A stretch of 53,399 nt of DNA from Candidatus Limimorpha caballi (GTDB lineage Bacteria > Bacteroidota > Bacteroidia > Bacteroidales > F082), in contig JAGHUX010000012.1 in NCBI GenBank assembly GCA_018064605.1, forward strand, positions 1-53,399, read 5' to 3'. Shown one piece after another: positions 35,559-43,189 of the stretch; position 1 is the first letter of the stretch; each line of letters begins with the position of its first letter. The position numbers were made by a program, and so were the translations under genes. A model generated the notes under the pieces. That model had not been told where the DNA came from. It worked only from the letters and a program-made list of their open reading frames with translations, and searched no databases.

Positions 35559-36437
35559 ATGAAAATAAACGACATTTTACATAGGAAAAAAACGTTTTCG
35601 TTCGAGGTCTTCCCTCCGAACCCGCAAACCGTTGACATCAACAACATTTACGGGACAATCGATGCTCTTCAACAGTATCATCCTGATTTCGTGAGTGTTA
35701 CGTTTAAATCGACCGGCGATTTCGCGCAGAACACCATCAACTTGGCGAGTTACATAAAGAAAAACACCGCCGCCGAGCCGTTGGTGCATCTCACCTGCGG
35801 GGCCTTGGACGAAAACGATGTCGATAACATCGCTCAAGTTCTTAATAATGAAGGACTTGAAAACATCCTCGCTCTTCGCGGCGACCGCCCCGCTGATTTC
35901 GACGGCGACTATCTGAAACATTTTCAGCACGCCTCCGAACTGATGGGACATCTCAAGTCAAAGTACGATTTCTGCCTCGGCGGCGCGTGCTATCCGGAAG
36001 GCCATATCGAATGCTCAAGCCTCTACGAAGATCTTGAAAACATGAAAATCAAACAGGATATGGGCGCGGAATTCTTTGTGACTCAACTGTTTTACGACAA
36101 CAACTATTATTATCGTCTTATGCGGGCCGCAAAGAAAGTCGGAATCACCGTGCCGATAATCCCGGGCATCATGCCGCTCACCTCGACCAAGATGTTCAAC
36201 AAAATCATGAACATGGCCGGCGCGAGCATCCCGTTTGAGATGCGAATGCTTTTCGACAGGTTCCAAGACGACAAGATGGCGATGTACGAAATCGGTATCG
36301 CATACAGTGTCAATCAGATACTCGAACTTCTCGCCAACGACGCCGACGGCATCCACATCTATACGATGAACAACGCCAAGGTCGCGGGCGACATCTACGA
36401 GCGAATTAAAAACGTGATTGAAAAGGAGTTGAGATGA
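35559..36437 (+). CDS. metF: Methylenetetrahydrofolate reductase
   Basis: 292 residues, normal length. The N-terminal signature is FSFEVFPPNPQT, with the catalytic Glu in FEVFPP. NILALRGDRPADFDGDY is the folate/FAD loop, and FFVTQLFYDNNYYYRLM and PIIPGIMPLTS follow. The enzyme uses NAD(P)H through FAD to make 5-methyltetrahydrofolate, the methyl donor for MetH encoded two genes downstream. The stop is followed by a purine stutter (36432-36475). Confidence 0.97.
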   Translation: MKINDILHRKKTFSFEVFPPNPQTVDINNIYGTIDALQQYHPDFVSVTFKSTGDFAQNTINLASYIKKNTAAEPLVHLTCGALDENDVDNIAQVLNNEGLENILALRGDRPADFDGDYLKHFQHASELMGHLKSKYDFCLGGACYPEGHIECSSLYEDLENMKIKQDMGAEFFVTQLFYDNNYYYRLMRAAKKVGITVPIIPGIMPLTSTKMFNKIMNMAGASIPFEMRMLFDRFQDDKMAMYEIGIAYSVNQILELLANDADGIHIYTMNNAKVAGDIYERIKNVIEKELR

Positions 36438-36475
36438 GAGAGGAGTGAGGAAAGATGAGAGATAAAAGATGAAAG
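36432..36475. repeat. Purine stutter between metF and the activation gene
   Basis: Imperfect copies of GAAAGATGAGAGA/GATAAAAGATGAAAGATGAGAG cover the whole gap between metF and the next gene. The ATG of the next gene (36476) lies in the last copy. Confidence 0.6.
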
Positions 36476-37129
36476 ATGAGAGAAAAAACTCGTGCAACTT
36501 GTGTTAAAAAACTTGTGCAACTTGTGTTAAAAATTGAAATCTTGAAATATCTCGGCCTGAAAGATGCCAACTCTGTCGATGAATACACCAATTCATTGAT
36601 TGATAAGGCTTTGCTTGAAGTTGAACAGCAGTCGGGTTTCAAATACATCTACGAGAAATTCGATGAGCCGCTGCCTTTCATGAAAGACGTTTCAGGTTAT
36701 CAGAACTATCTCGGCGACTCGCCTTTCCTGCTTTGCGCGACGACGCTCGGTGTTCAGATTGACAGATACATTCAACGTCTGCAACTGAAAGACATGGCCT
36801 ACGCCACGGTTTTTGACGCGGCGGCATCGGTTTTTTTGGAGATGAAAGCCGATGAATTTGAGAAGAATTTGAAATTTGGAAATCTCGGTTTCCGTTTCTG
36901 CCCGGGTTATTCCGGGACGTCATTCATTGACAATCAAGAAATTGTAAGATTGTTAAAAGCTGAAAAAATAGGAATCACATTCCTTGAGTCAGGCTTGATG
37001 GTGCCATTGAAATCGATGGTCGGAGTTATTAAAATTGGAGAAAATGTGAAAAAATCCTGCGACGGCTGTGCCGCAAAAGGAGACTGCGGTTTCAGGAAAA
37101 ACGGAACATATTGTTACAGAAATGATTGA
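36476..37129 (+). CDS. Detached MetH reactivation (AdoMet-binding) domain protein
   Basis: 217 residues. The hallmark RFCPGYSG near 140 and the segment ESGLMVPLKSMVGVIKIG match the C-terminal activation domain of cobalamin-dependent methionine synthase, which binds S-adenosylmethionine and remethylates oxidised cobalamin. It ends in a cysteine cluster (CDGCAAKGDCGFRKNGTYC). In E. coli MetH this domain is the last part of one polypeptide; here it is a separate protein encoded just before metH, with an 8-base overlap. The N-terminus contains two copies of a 24-base direct repeat (36483-36530), each adding eight codons in frame, so the true start could be one of the downstream GTG/TTG codons. 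Confidence 0.88.
   Translation: MREKTRATCVKKLVQLVLKIEILKYLGLKDANSVDEYTNSLIDKALLEVEQQSGFKYIYEKFDEPLPFMKDVSGYQNYLGDSPFLLCATTLGVQIDRYIQRLQLKDMAYATVFDAAASVFLEMKADEFEKNLKFGNLGFRFCPGYSGTSFIDNQEIVRLLKAEKIGITFLESGLMVPLKSMVGVIKIGENVKKSCDGCAAKGDCGFRKNGTYCYRND
36483..36530 (+). repeat. Two tandem 24-bp copies at the start of the activation gene
   Basis: Unit AAAAAACTCGTGCAACTTGT plus GTTA, at 36483-36506 and 36507-36530, differing at one base. The period is a multiple of three, so the reading frame is kept. Confidence 0.85.
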
Positions 37130-39482
37130 GAAATTAGGAAAACAGATAATGATTTTCGACGGCGGCTTCGGCACCGAACTCGAAAAACGCGGCATCATGA
37201 CGAAATGCCCGGAGATGCTCAACATCACAAATCCGGATGACATCGCTGAAATTCATAAAGATTATATTGAAGCCGGCTGCGACTTCATCACGACAAACAC
37301 CTTCGGCGCAAACCGCTGCAAGATGCCGAATGAAGACCGTAAGGCCGTGATAGAGAAAGCGATAGAAAACGCAAGACGTTACCGCACGACACAATATGTG
37401 ATGATGGACATCGGGCCGCTCGGCAAGATGCTCGCACCTGTCGGGGAACTTCCTTTCGATGACGCTTACGAGGCGTTCAAGGAGATGGTCGTCGCAGCCC
37501 GCGACCATGTCGATGGCTTCATCCTCGAGACGTTCGCCGACTTGTATGAACTGAAATGCGCACTTCTCGCGGTCAAGGAAAACTCCGACAAACCGGTTTT
37601 CACCACAATGACATTCGACAACACCGGCCACACTCTGACCGGCACGTCGCCGCGTATCATGGCGGAACTCATGTCGAACATGGGAGCCGATGCCGTCGGC
37701 GTGAACTGCTCGTTAGGCCCGAAAGAATTGAAACCTATTGTTGATGAATTTGTTAAGTATTGTGACAAACCGATAATAGTACAACCGAACCGAGGCATCC
37801 CGATGGTGCGTTGCGGAAAAGCCATGTATCAACTCTCAGCCGAGGCGTTCGCGGAGGTGATGAACGAGTTTTATTTACAAGGCGTCGCGATTCTGGGCGG
37901 CTGCTGCGGCACGAACCCCGAGTTCATCAAGGCGATTGCCGTAAACAAAGACAAACCCGTCGTGAAACGCGAAGTCATCAAAGAAACGATGATATGCTCT
38001 GCAACTCAATCAGTTACATTCGACAAAGTACGTATATGCGGCGAGCGCATCAACCCGACGGGAAAGAAAAAACTCAAGGAAGCCATCATCAACGGCGACT
38101 TCGATTATATCCTGAAAGAAGCCATAAAACAAGAGGAAGCTCACGCCGACCTGCTTGACGTGAACCTCGGTGTCCCGAAAACCGACGATGTCGCCAACAT
38201 GAAACGTGTGGTGATGAAACTCAATGAGATAACAAACCTTCCGCTTCAGATCGACTCGTCGAACGTGAAAGCCATAGAAGTCGGCTGCCGCTATTACAAC
38301 GGTGTCTGCCTCATCAATTCCGTCAACGGAAACGAAAGCTGCATGAATACCGTCTTTCCGATTGCTCAACGTTACGGTGCTGTTGTTCTTGGACTTACGA
38401 TGGACGACAACGGAATCCCGCAGACGGCGGAAGAGCGTTTCGCCATTGCGGAGAGAATTGTAAAAAGTGCCGAAAAACACGGCATTGCGCGTCACCGCAT
38501 GATGATTGACACGCTGACGCTCACTTGCAGCGCACAACAGCCGCTCGTGAAAGAGACGCTCCGCGCCTTGAGGATGGTGACTGAAAAAATCGGTGTCAAG
38601 ACATCGCTCGGCGTTTCAAACGTCAGCTTCGGGATGCCGAACCGCGAAGTCATCAACAGCACTTTCCTGACAATGGCACTCGAAAACGGCCTCACCATGC
38701 CAATCATCAACCCGTGTAACGCAATGATGACCAATGCGATACTCGCCTTCAATGCATTACGTGGCAACGCAAAAGATTTGGATAATTTCGTGAACAACGC
38801 AATCTCCGTCGAGACCTCAACAGCTCAAATCCCTCAAACTCCTGACAACCTAAACACCTCAAACTCCTCATCTCCTCTTCATGATGCGGTTCGCCGCGGT
38901 CTTCGTGAGCAGAGCGTAGAGATAACGAGGCAACTGCTTGAAAACCAGTCGCCGATGAGTATAATCAATGAGATTCTGATTCCGACGTTAAATGAAGTCG
39001 GGGCTGATTTTGAAAAGCAAGTCATCTTTTTGCCGCAGTTGATTTCAGCTTCGGAGGCCTGCAAAGGCGCATTCGGTGTCATCAAAGAGAAATTCCAACA
39101 GGCTGACAATCAGAAAGGTACTGTCGTTTTGGCAACCGTCAAGGGCGATGTTCACGACATAGGAAAGAACATCGTGAAAGTGATTTTCGAGTCGTATGGC
39201 TACAAAGTCATCGACCTTGGGAAAGACACGCCGAAAGAGACGGTTCTTGAGGCTTTCAGGAAACACAATCCCGACATCATCGGGTTGAGCGCGTTGATGA
39301 CAACGACGGTGCTTTCGATGGAGGAAACCATTCATTATCTGAAAGATAACAACGTCAACGTCCCGATTTTCGTTGGCGGCGCAGTGCTGAACCAAAACCT
39401 CGCCGACGAAATCAAGGCCGACGGTTACACCAAAGACGCACTTGAATTTGTCGAAGCCGTCGGAAAATTATTGCAAAATTGA
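37122..39482 (+). CDS. metH: Cobalamin-dependent methionine synthase lacking the activation domain
   Basis: 786 residues from the ATG at 37122. Homocysteine domain 1-290 with zinc cysteines in GVNCSLGP and GGCCGTNP; pterin-binding barrel about 325-560 with RINPTGKKKLKEA and DSSNVKAIEVG; cap helices about 590-660; cobalamin domain to the end with the ligand motif GDVHDIGKN. The typical final 300-residue activation domain is missing and is supplied by the preceding gene. Between the pterin and cap domains, residues 564-586 are a low-complexity Thr/Ser/Pro/Asn/Gln linker encoded by a CTCAAACTCCT-like stutter (38812-38880), related to the intergenic stutters. It overlaps the previous gene by 8 bases. 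Confidence 0.95.
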   Translation: MIEKLGKQIMIFDGGFGTELEKRGIMTKCPEMLNITNPDDIAEIHKDYIEAGCDFITTNTFGANRCKMPNEDRKAVIEKAIENARRYRTTQYVMMDIGPLGKMLAPVGELPFDDAYEAFKEMVVAARDHVDGFILETFADLYELKCALLAVKENSDKPVFTTMTFDNTGHTLTGTSPRIMAELMSNMGADAVGVNCSLGPKELKPIVDEFVKYCDKPIIVQPNRGIPMVRCGKAMYQLSAEAFAEVMNEFYLQGVAILGGCCGTNPEFIKAIAVNKDKPVVKREVIKETMICSATQSVTFDKVRICGERINPTGKKKLKEAIINGDFDYILKEAIKQEEAHADLLDVNLGVPKTDDVANMKRVVMKLNEITNLPLQIDSSNVKAIEVGCRYYNGVCLINSVNGNESCMNTVFPIAQRYGAVVLGLTMDDNGIPQTAEERFAIAERIVKSAEKHGIARHRMMIDTLTLTCSAQQPLVKETLRALRMVTEKIGVKTSLGVSNVSFGMPNREVINSTFLTMALENGLTMPIINPCNAMMTNAILAFNALRGNAKDLDNFVNNAISVETSTAQIPQTPDNLNTSNSSSPLHDAVRRGLREQSVEITRQLLENQSPMSIINEILIPTLNEVGADFEKQVIFLPQLISASEACKGAFGVIKEKFQQADNQKGTVVLATVKGDVHDIGKNIVKVIFESYGYKVIDLGKDTPKETVLEAFRKHNPDIIGLSALMTTTVLSMEETIHYLKDNNVNVPIFVGGAVLNQNLADEIKADGYTKDALEFVEAVGKLLQN
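38812..38880 (+). repeat. Coding stutter in the metH linker
   Basis: Degenerate CTCAAACTCCT/CAACCTAAACACC units encode the linker between the pterin and cap domains. Base composition is unlike the flanking codons and like the intergenic stutters. Confidence 0.6.
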
Positions 39483-39514
39483 CAATAAGGCACGTTCATT
39501 TTTAAAAATATATG

Positions 39515-39522
39515 TACTTTTG
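39515..39522 (+). promoter_or_regulatory. -7 element for the toxin-antitoxin pair
   Basis: TACTTTTG followed by CAA, 22 bases before the antitoxin ATG at 39544. The in-frame start at 39442 lies upstream of it and inside metH. Confidence 0.55.
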
Positions 39523-39543
39523 CAAAATCTAAAAAAAAAGACA

Positions 39544-39798
39544 ATGGCAACAATAACATTAACTTACGACGGAAGAAGCAGCGTGGCGCGCAAAGCGATT
39601 GACAACTTGATGTCACTTGGAGTTTTTTCAATGGAAATCAAGGAAGTCGGTAATTTCAGGAAAAAGAAAAAAGACGAGGAAGAGTCGCCATACGACCCGG
39701 AATTTGTGAAGATGATTAAGGAATCAGAAGCACAGATTGAAAGAGGGGAATTTGTTGTGATAGACGATGTGTCGCATTTGTGGGATGTAATTAAATGA
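39544..39798 (+). CDS. Antitoxin of a YoeB-type module
   Basis: 84 residues from the ATG at 39544. It opens MATITLTYDGRSSVARKAID with a short beta strand and helix, then a highly charged middle (RKKKKDEEES) and an acidic C-terminal helix likely to wrap the toxin. This is the DUF2683-like antitoxin seen before Txe/YoeB toxins in Bacteroidota; it is unlike the classical YefM/Phd fold, so DNA binding is not certain. The toxin starts six bases downstream. Confidence 0.85.
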   Translation: MATITLTYDGRSSVARKAIDNLMSLGVFSMEIKEVGNFRKKKKDEEESPYDPEFVKMIKESEAQIERGEFVVIDDVSHLWDVIK

Positions 39799-39804
39799 TT
39801 GATT

Positions 39805-40071
39805 ATGAGACTTGTAATTGATAACAAAGCGCAAGAAGACTTGAGATTTTGGTATGATTCTGGTCAAAAACAACGAAAAAAGATTGAAGAACTAATCAAA
39901 GACATCATGGAGCATCCCACTTGGGGAATCGGAAAACCAGAACAATTGAAACACGATTTGACCGGCAGATGGTCGCGAAGGATTGACAGAAAGAACCGAA
40001 TCATTTACAGAATTTGTGACGACAACTCCACAGTTTTTATTTTATCTTTGAGAGGACACTACGAGAAGTAG
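39805..40071 (+). CDS. yoeB: YoeB/Txe family mRNA interferase toxin
   Basis: 88 residues from the ATG at 39805 (TTG at 39799 is in frame but less likely). Catalytic residues align with E. coli YoeB: Glu46 in GKPEQLKHDL, Arg65 in DRKNRIIYRI, and the C-terminal His85-Tyr86 (SLRGHYEK). RelE-fold toxins of this type cut mRNA on the ribosome. All key residues are present, so it should be active. The stop codon abuts the convergent stop of the PAP2 gene with no gap. Confidence 0.95.
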   Translation: MRLVIDNKAQEDLRFWYDSGQKQRKKIEELIKDIMEHPTWGIGKPEQLKHDLTGRWSRRIDRKNRIIYRICDDNSTVFILSLRGHYEK

Positions 40072-41007
40072 TCAAATCTTTTTCGCTATCAGCGGCATTA
40101 AAATAATTGTAATCCACATCAAAATCATTGCTGAAATCAGATTTCCCCATTGTTTTCCGAAGAAAATCATCAATTCCGGCTTCAACAACTTATTGAAAAC
40201 GAATACAATAAGTAATACTGCTATCAGAAACCTCAATATTTTCCGCCACCATTTCACATCAGTGCTGAACTTGATGAAGCGGCGTTCAACAAACCAACCT
40301 GTGACGATTCCGAAAACCGCCCCGCCATAGAAGAAACTGTCGATCTTCATCTTTTCCGGATCAACGATGATGCTTCCAAATTCGTCATAATCAATAGGAT
40401 AAGGCTTGAAGATTGTGTAAACCATGAACAAAATTGAGGCGGCTACACCTATTATTAGTATATAGACATCTTTTTCTGGATTTTTGTCAATCCATTTGAA
40501 AAGACGGTCGGAGACCCAGAGCATCAGCAGGCCTTCGAGCAGCCCGATGATTACATCTTGCGGAGTATGAACTCCGAGGTAATTCCTTGAGAATCCGACA
40601 AGTACGATTATAACAACACACAATGCGACCACCCATTTGTGTTTTTTTAAAATCAACGCAATTGAGCCGTAAATCGAAGTCGCCGATTGTGTGTGACCGC
40701 TTGGGAAGGAGTAGCCGGTGGCGGTGAGTTTGGAGTTACCGTAGGGCATCACGGCAGCGTCGCGAATCCACGGGCGATAGACGCAAAATGTGTTTTTTAA
40801 GAAATTGTTGAATATTCCCGCGCCGAAGAGGTTTGTGAGCATGAAATAACCCCATCGTTTGTTGATGCACAGATAGATGAAAACCATCATCAAGATGGTG
40901 AAGTTGCCGATGATGAAGTCGGAGACACCCATGAGGAAAGGCGACAGAGCATCATCGGTCGCCTCTCTAAGTCGCTGTAAAGCAAGGAGATAGTCGATGT
41001 CGAACAT
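40072..41007 (-). CDS. PAP2-family phosphatase, membrane-bound
   Basis: 311 residues from the ATG at 41007. Six or so membrane helices. The three PAP2 motifs are intact: KNTFCVYRP (Lys71, Arg78, Pro79), PSGH (102-105), and SRNYLGVHTPQD (Ser140, Arg141, His147, Asp151). Likely substrates are undecaprenyl pyrophosphate or lipid phosphates on the periplasmic face. The C-terminal 120 residues add extra helices beyond the core fold. Its start overlaps the trxB stop by one base (TGATG). Confidence 0.93.
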   Translation of the reverse strand: MFDIDYLLALQRLREATDDALSPFLMGVSDFIIGNFTILMMVFIYLCINKRWGYFMLTNLFGAGIFNNFLKNTFCVYRPWIRDAAVMPYGNSKLTATGYSFPSGHTQSATSIYGSIALILKKHKWVVALCVVIIVLVGFSRNYLGVHTPQDVIIGLLEGLLMLWVSDRLFKWIDKNPEKDVYILIIGVAASILFMVYTIFKPYPIDYDEFGSIIVDPEKMKIDSFFYGGAVFGIVTGWFVERRFIKFSTDVKWWRKILRFLIAVLLIVFVFNKLLKPELMIFFGKQWGNLISAMILMWITIILMPLIAKKI

Positions 41008-41948
41008 CACTTGTTCTCCATTAGGAATCTCTCCACTTCAATTCCGGCCATTGCGCCTGTGCCGGCTGCCACGATGGCCTGGCGGTAAATCCTGTCTTGG
41101 CAGTCGCCTGCGGCGAAGATGCCCGGGACGTTGGTAGCCGTCGATTTCGGTTTTGTGATGATGTAGCCTTGTTCATCGAGGTCGAGGATGCCTTTGAAGA
41201 TATCGGTTGCGGGTATGCGTCCTATCGCCTCGAAGAATCCGTCGATCATGATTTTGCGTTCCTCGCCGGTTTTGTTGTTATAGACGATGGCGCCTTGGAG
41301 TGAGCTCATGAAGCCGTTGACTTCGCCGAAGAGTTCCTTTGTGTTGGTGTTCCACAGCACTTCGATTTTCGGGTTGTCGAGCACGCGGTGTTGCATGGCT
41401 TTTGAGGCGCGAAGCACATCGCGGCGGACTATGAGATACACTTTGTTGCATAGGTTCGCCAAATATGTCGCGTCTTCGCAGGCTGTGTCGCCGCCGCCGA
41501 CCACCGCCACGTCTTTGCCGCGGTAGAAGTAGCCGTCGCATGTGGCGCAGGCCGAGACGCCGCCGCCTTTGAACTGTTCCTCACTTTCGAGACCGAGATA
41601 ACGTGCCGAAGCGCCGGTAGCGACAACTATCGTGTCGGCGAGAAGCTCATCGCCGAAGTCGGTCTTGACCTTGAAAGGACGTTGTGTGGCATCGACTTCG
41701 ATGACGCTGCCGGGGCGCATCTCCGTGCCGAAGCGTGCGGCCTGACGGCGGATGTCGTCCATCATCGTATTGGCATCGGTGCCGTCGGGATAGCCCGGAA
41801 AGTTCTCAATCTCAGTGGTCTGCGTGAGCTGCCCGCCAGTCAGAGGACCTTCGTATATCACAGTTTTGATGTCAGCACGGCCGGTGTAAATCGCTGTCGT
41901 GTAGCCGGCTGGGCCGGAACCGAGGATGAGGCATTGAATGTGTTCCAT
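41007..41948 (-). CDS. trxB: Thioredoxin-disulfide reductase
   Basis: 313 residues from the ATG at 41948, normal length. FAD motif GSGPAGYTTAIYTGRA (10-25), redox cysteines Cys134 and Cys137 (ACATCDG), NADPH motif GGGDTACEDA, and the late GIFAAGDCQDRIYRQ. It uses NADPH to reduce thioredoxin. The longer frame from 42023 runs into the 17-bp stutter and is rejected. It is separated from gapA upstream by that stutter and a terminator hairpin, so it needs its own promoter, which I could not identify. Confidence 0.97.
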   Translation of the reverse strand: MEHIQCLILGSGPAGYTTAIYTGRADIKTVIYEGPLTGGQLTQTTEIENFPGYPDGTDANTMMDDIRRQAARFGTEMRPGSVIEVDATQRPFKVKTDFGDELLADTIVVATGASARYLGLESEEQFKGGGVSACATCDGYFYRGKDVAVVGGGDTACEDATYLANLCNKVYLIVRRDVLRASKAMQHRVLDNPKIEVLWNTNTKELFGEVNGFMSSLQGAIVYNNKTGEERKIMIDGFFEAIGRIPATDIFKGILDLDEQGYIITKPKSTATNVPGIFAAGDCQDRIYRQAIVAAGTGAMAGIEVERFLMENK

Positions 41949-41950
41949 GT

Positions 41951-42000
41951 AAGTTTGAAAGTTTGTAAAGTTTGAAAGTTCGTAAAGTTTGAAAGTGAAA
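41951..42000. repeat. Three 17-bp tandem repeats upstream of trxB
   Basis: AAGTTTGAAAGTTTGTA at 41951-41967, again at 41968-41984 with one change, and a third partial copy at 41985-42000. They occupy the gap immediately before the trxB start, where its promoter should be. Confidence 0.85.
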
Positions 42001-42019
42001 AATCTCAGTGAGTGTGGAA

Positions 42020-42059
42020 TCAAGAAAAAAGAACCACTTGTGTGATTCTTTTTTCTTGA
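42020..42059 (-). terminator. Terminator downstream of gapA
   Basis: An 18-bp stem (42020-42037 with 42042-42059, one mismatch) and a TTGT loop. The base of the stem consists of A and T runs, giving U tracts on either strand. It lies 7 bases past the gapA stop. Confidence 0.85.
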
Positions 42060-42066
42060 TAATCAA

Positions 42067-43074
42067 TTAATATTTCATCAGTTCGATGAGATCGACCATA
42101 CGGTTTGAGTAGCCCCATTCGTTGTCGTACCACGAGAGTATTTTTACCATCTTGCCCATCACCATGGTGCTGTCGGCGTCGAAGATTGACGAGTGCGGGT
42201 TGTGGATGATGTCGCAGCTCACTATCGGGTCTTCGGTGTATTCCAGCACGCCTTTCATCGGGCCTTCGGCGGCCTCTCTCATGGCGGCGTTGATCTGTTC
42301 CTTGGTGGCTTCTGTCTTCAGGGTGCAGACGAGATCCACCAGAGAGCCTGTCGGGGTGGGGACGCGCACCGCGATGCCGTCGAGTTTGCCGTTGAGTTCA
42401 GGTATGACGATACCGACGGCCTTGGCTGCGCCTGTCGTTGTCGGGATCTGCGACAAAGCGGCGGAACGTGCGCGGCGGAGGTCGCTGTGCGGACCATCGA
42501 GGATGACCTGGTCGTTGGTGTAGCTGTGGATTGTCGTGATGTAACCCTGTTCGATGCCGAAACGGTCGTTGAGGACCTTTGCGACGGGGGCGAGGCAGTT
42601 GGTGGTGCACGACGCGTTGCTGACGCATTCAATCTCGTCGGTGAGCTCGTTGTTGTTGACACCTACGACTATCGTTGCGTCGATGCCGTCCTTCGCCGGA
42701 GCTGAAAGGATGACTTTCTTCGCGCCGTTCTTCAGGTGGTCGCCGTAGCCGCCCTTGCTGCTCTCCTTCGAACGGAAGATACCTGTCGATTCGACAACGA
42801 CATCCGGAGTCTGACTCCATTTGATGTTAATAGGAGCACGTTCTGCCGTCACCGGGATGCGGACACCATTGACAATCAATGCTGTCTCGTCATATTCGAC
42901 GGTACCAGGAAACTTACCCTGCGTTGAATCGTATTTAAGAAGATGAGCCAAAACCTTTGTGCTCGTCAAATCATTGACACCCACAATCTCGAGATTCGGG
43001 CGTTCACAGATGATGCGGAAAACGTTACGACCGATACGGCCGAATCCGTTGATACCTACTTTTATCTTTGCCAT
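42067..43074 (-). CDS. gapA: Glyceraldehyde-3-phosphate dehydrogenase, type I
   Basis: 335 residues. NAD-binding start [13 protein letters not shown], catalytic Cys156 in SNASCTTNC, the SYTNDQ segment, and the late [12 protein letters not shown]. It carries out the phosphorylating oxidation step in glycolysis. Asp35 in VGVNDLTS favours NAD+. Monocistronic: promoter at 43124-43131 and terminator at 42020-42059. It is divergent from the dikinase-like gene. Confidence 0.98.
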   Translation of the reverse strand: MAKIKVGINGFGRIGRNVFRIICERPNLEIVGVNDLTSTKVLAHLLKYDSTQGKFPGTVEYDETALIVNGVRIPVTAERAPINIKWSQTPDVVVESTGIFRSKESSKGGYGDHLKNGAKKVILSAPAKDGIDATIVVGVNNNELTDEIECVSNASCTTNCLAPVAKVLNDRFGIEQGYITTIHSYTNDQVILDGPHSDLRRARSAALSQIPTTTGAAKAVGIVIPELNGKLDGIAVRVPTPTGSLVDLVCTLKTEATKEQINAAMREAAEGPMKGVLEYTEDPIVSCDIIHNPHSSIFDADSTMVMGKMVKILSWYDNEWGYSNRMVDLIELMKY

Positions 43075-43123
43075 ATTACAAAATTTTTAATTCTTGATAA
43101 AATTATGAACTTGAGAAATTTTG

Positions 43124-43173
43124 CAAATTTACTAATAATCTGAATATTTTTATCTTAAAAAATCATAATTTTG
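43124..43173. promoter_or_regulatory. Divergent -7 elements for gapA and the dikinase-like gene
   Basis: On the minus strand TAAATTTG (43131-43124) gives gapA a leader of about 45 nt. On the plus strand TAATTTTG (43166-43173) followed by CCA lies 16 bases before the dikinase ATG, so its leader would be about ten bases or less. Confidence 0.55.
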
Positions 43174-43189
43174 CCAAAATATTTTTTTT

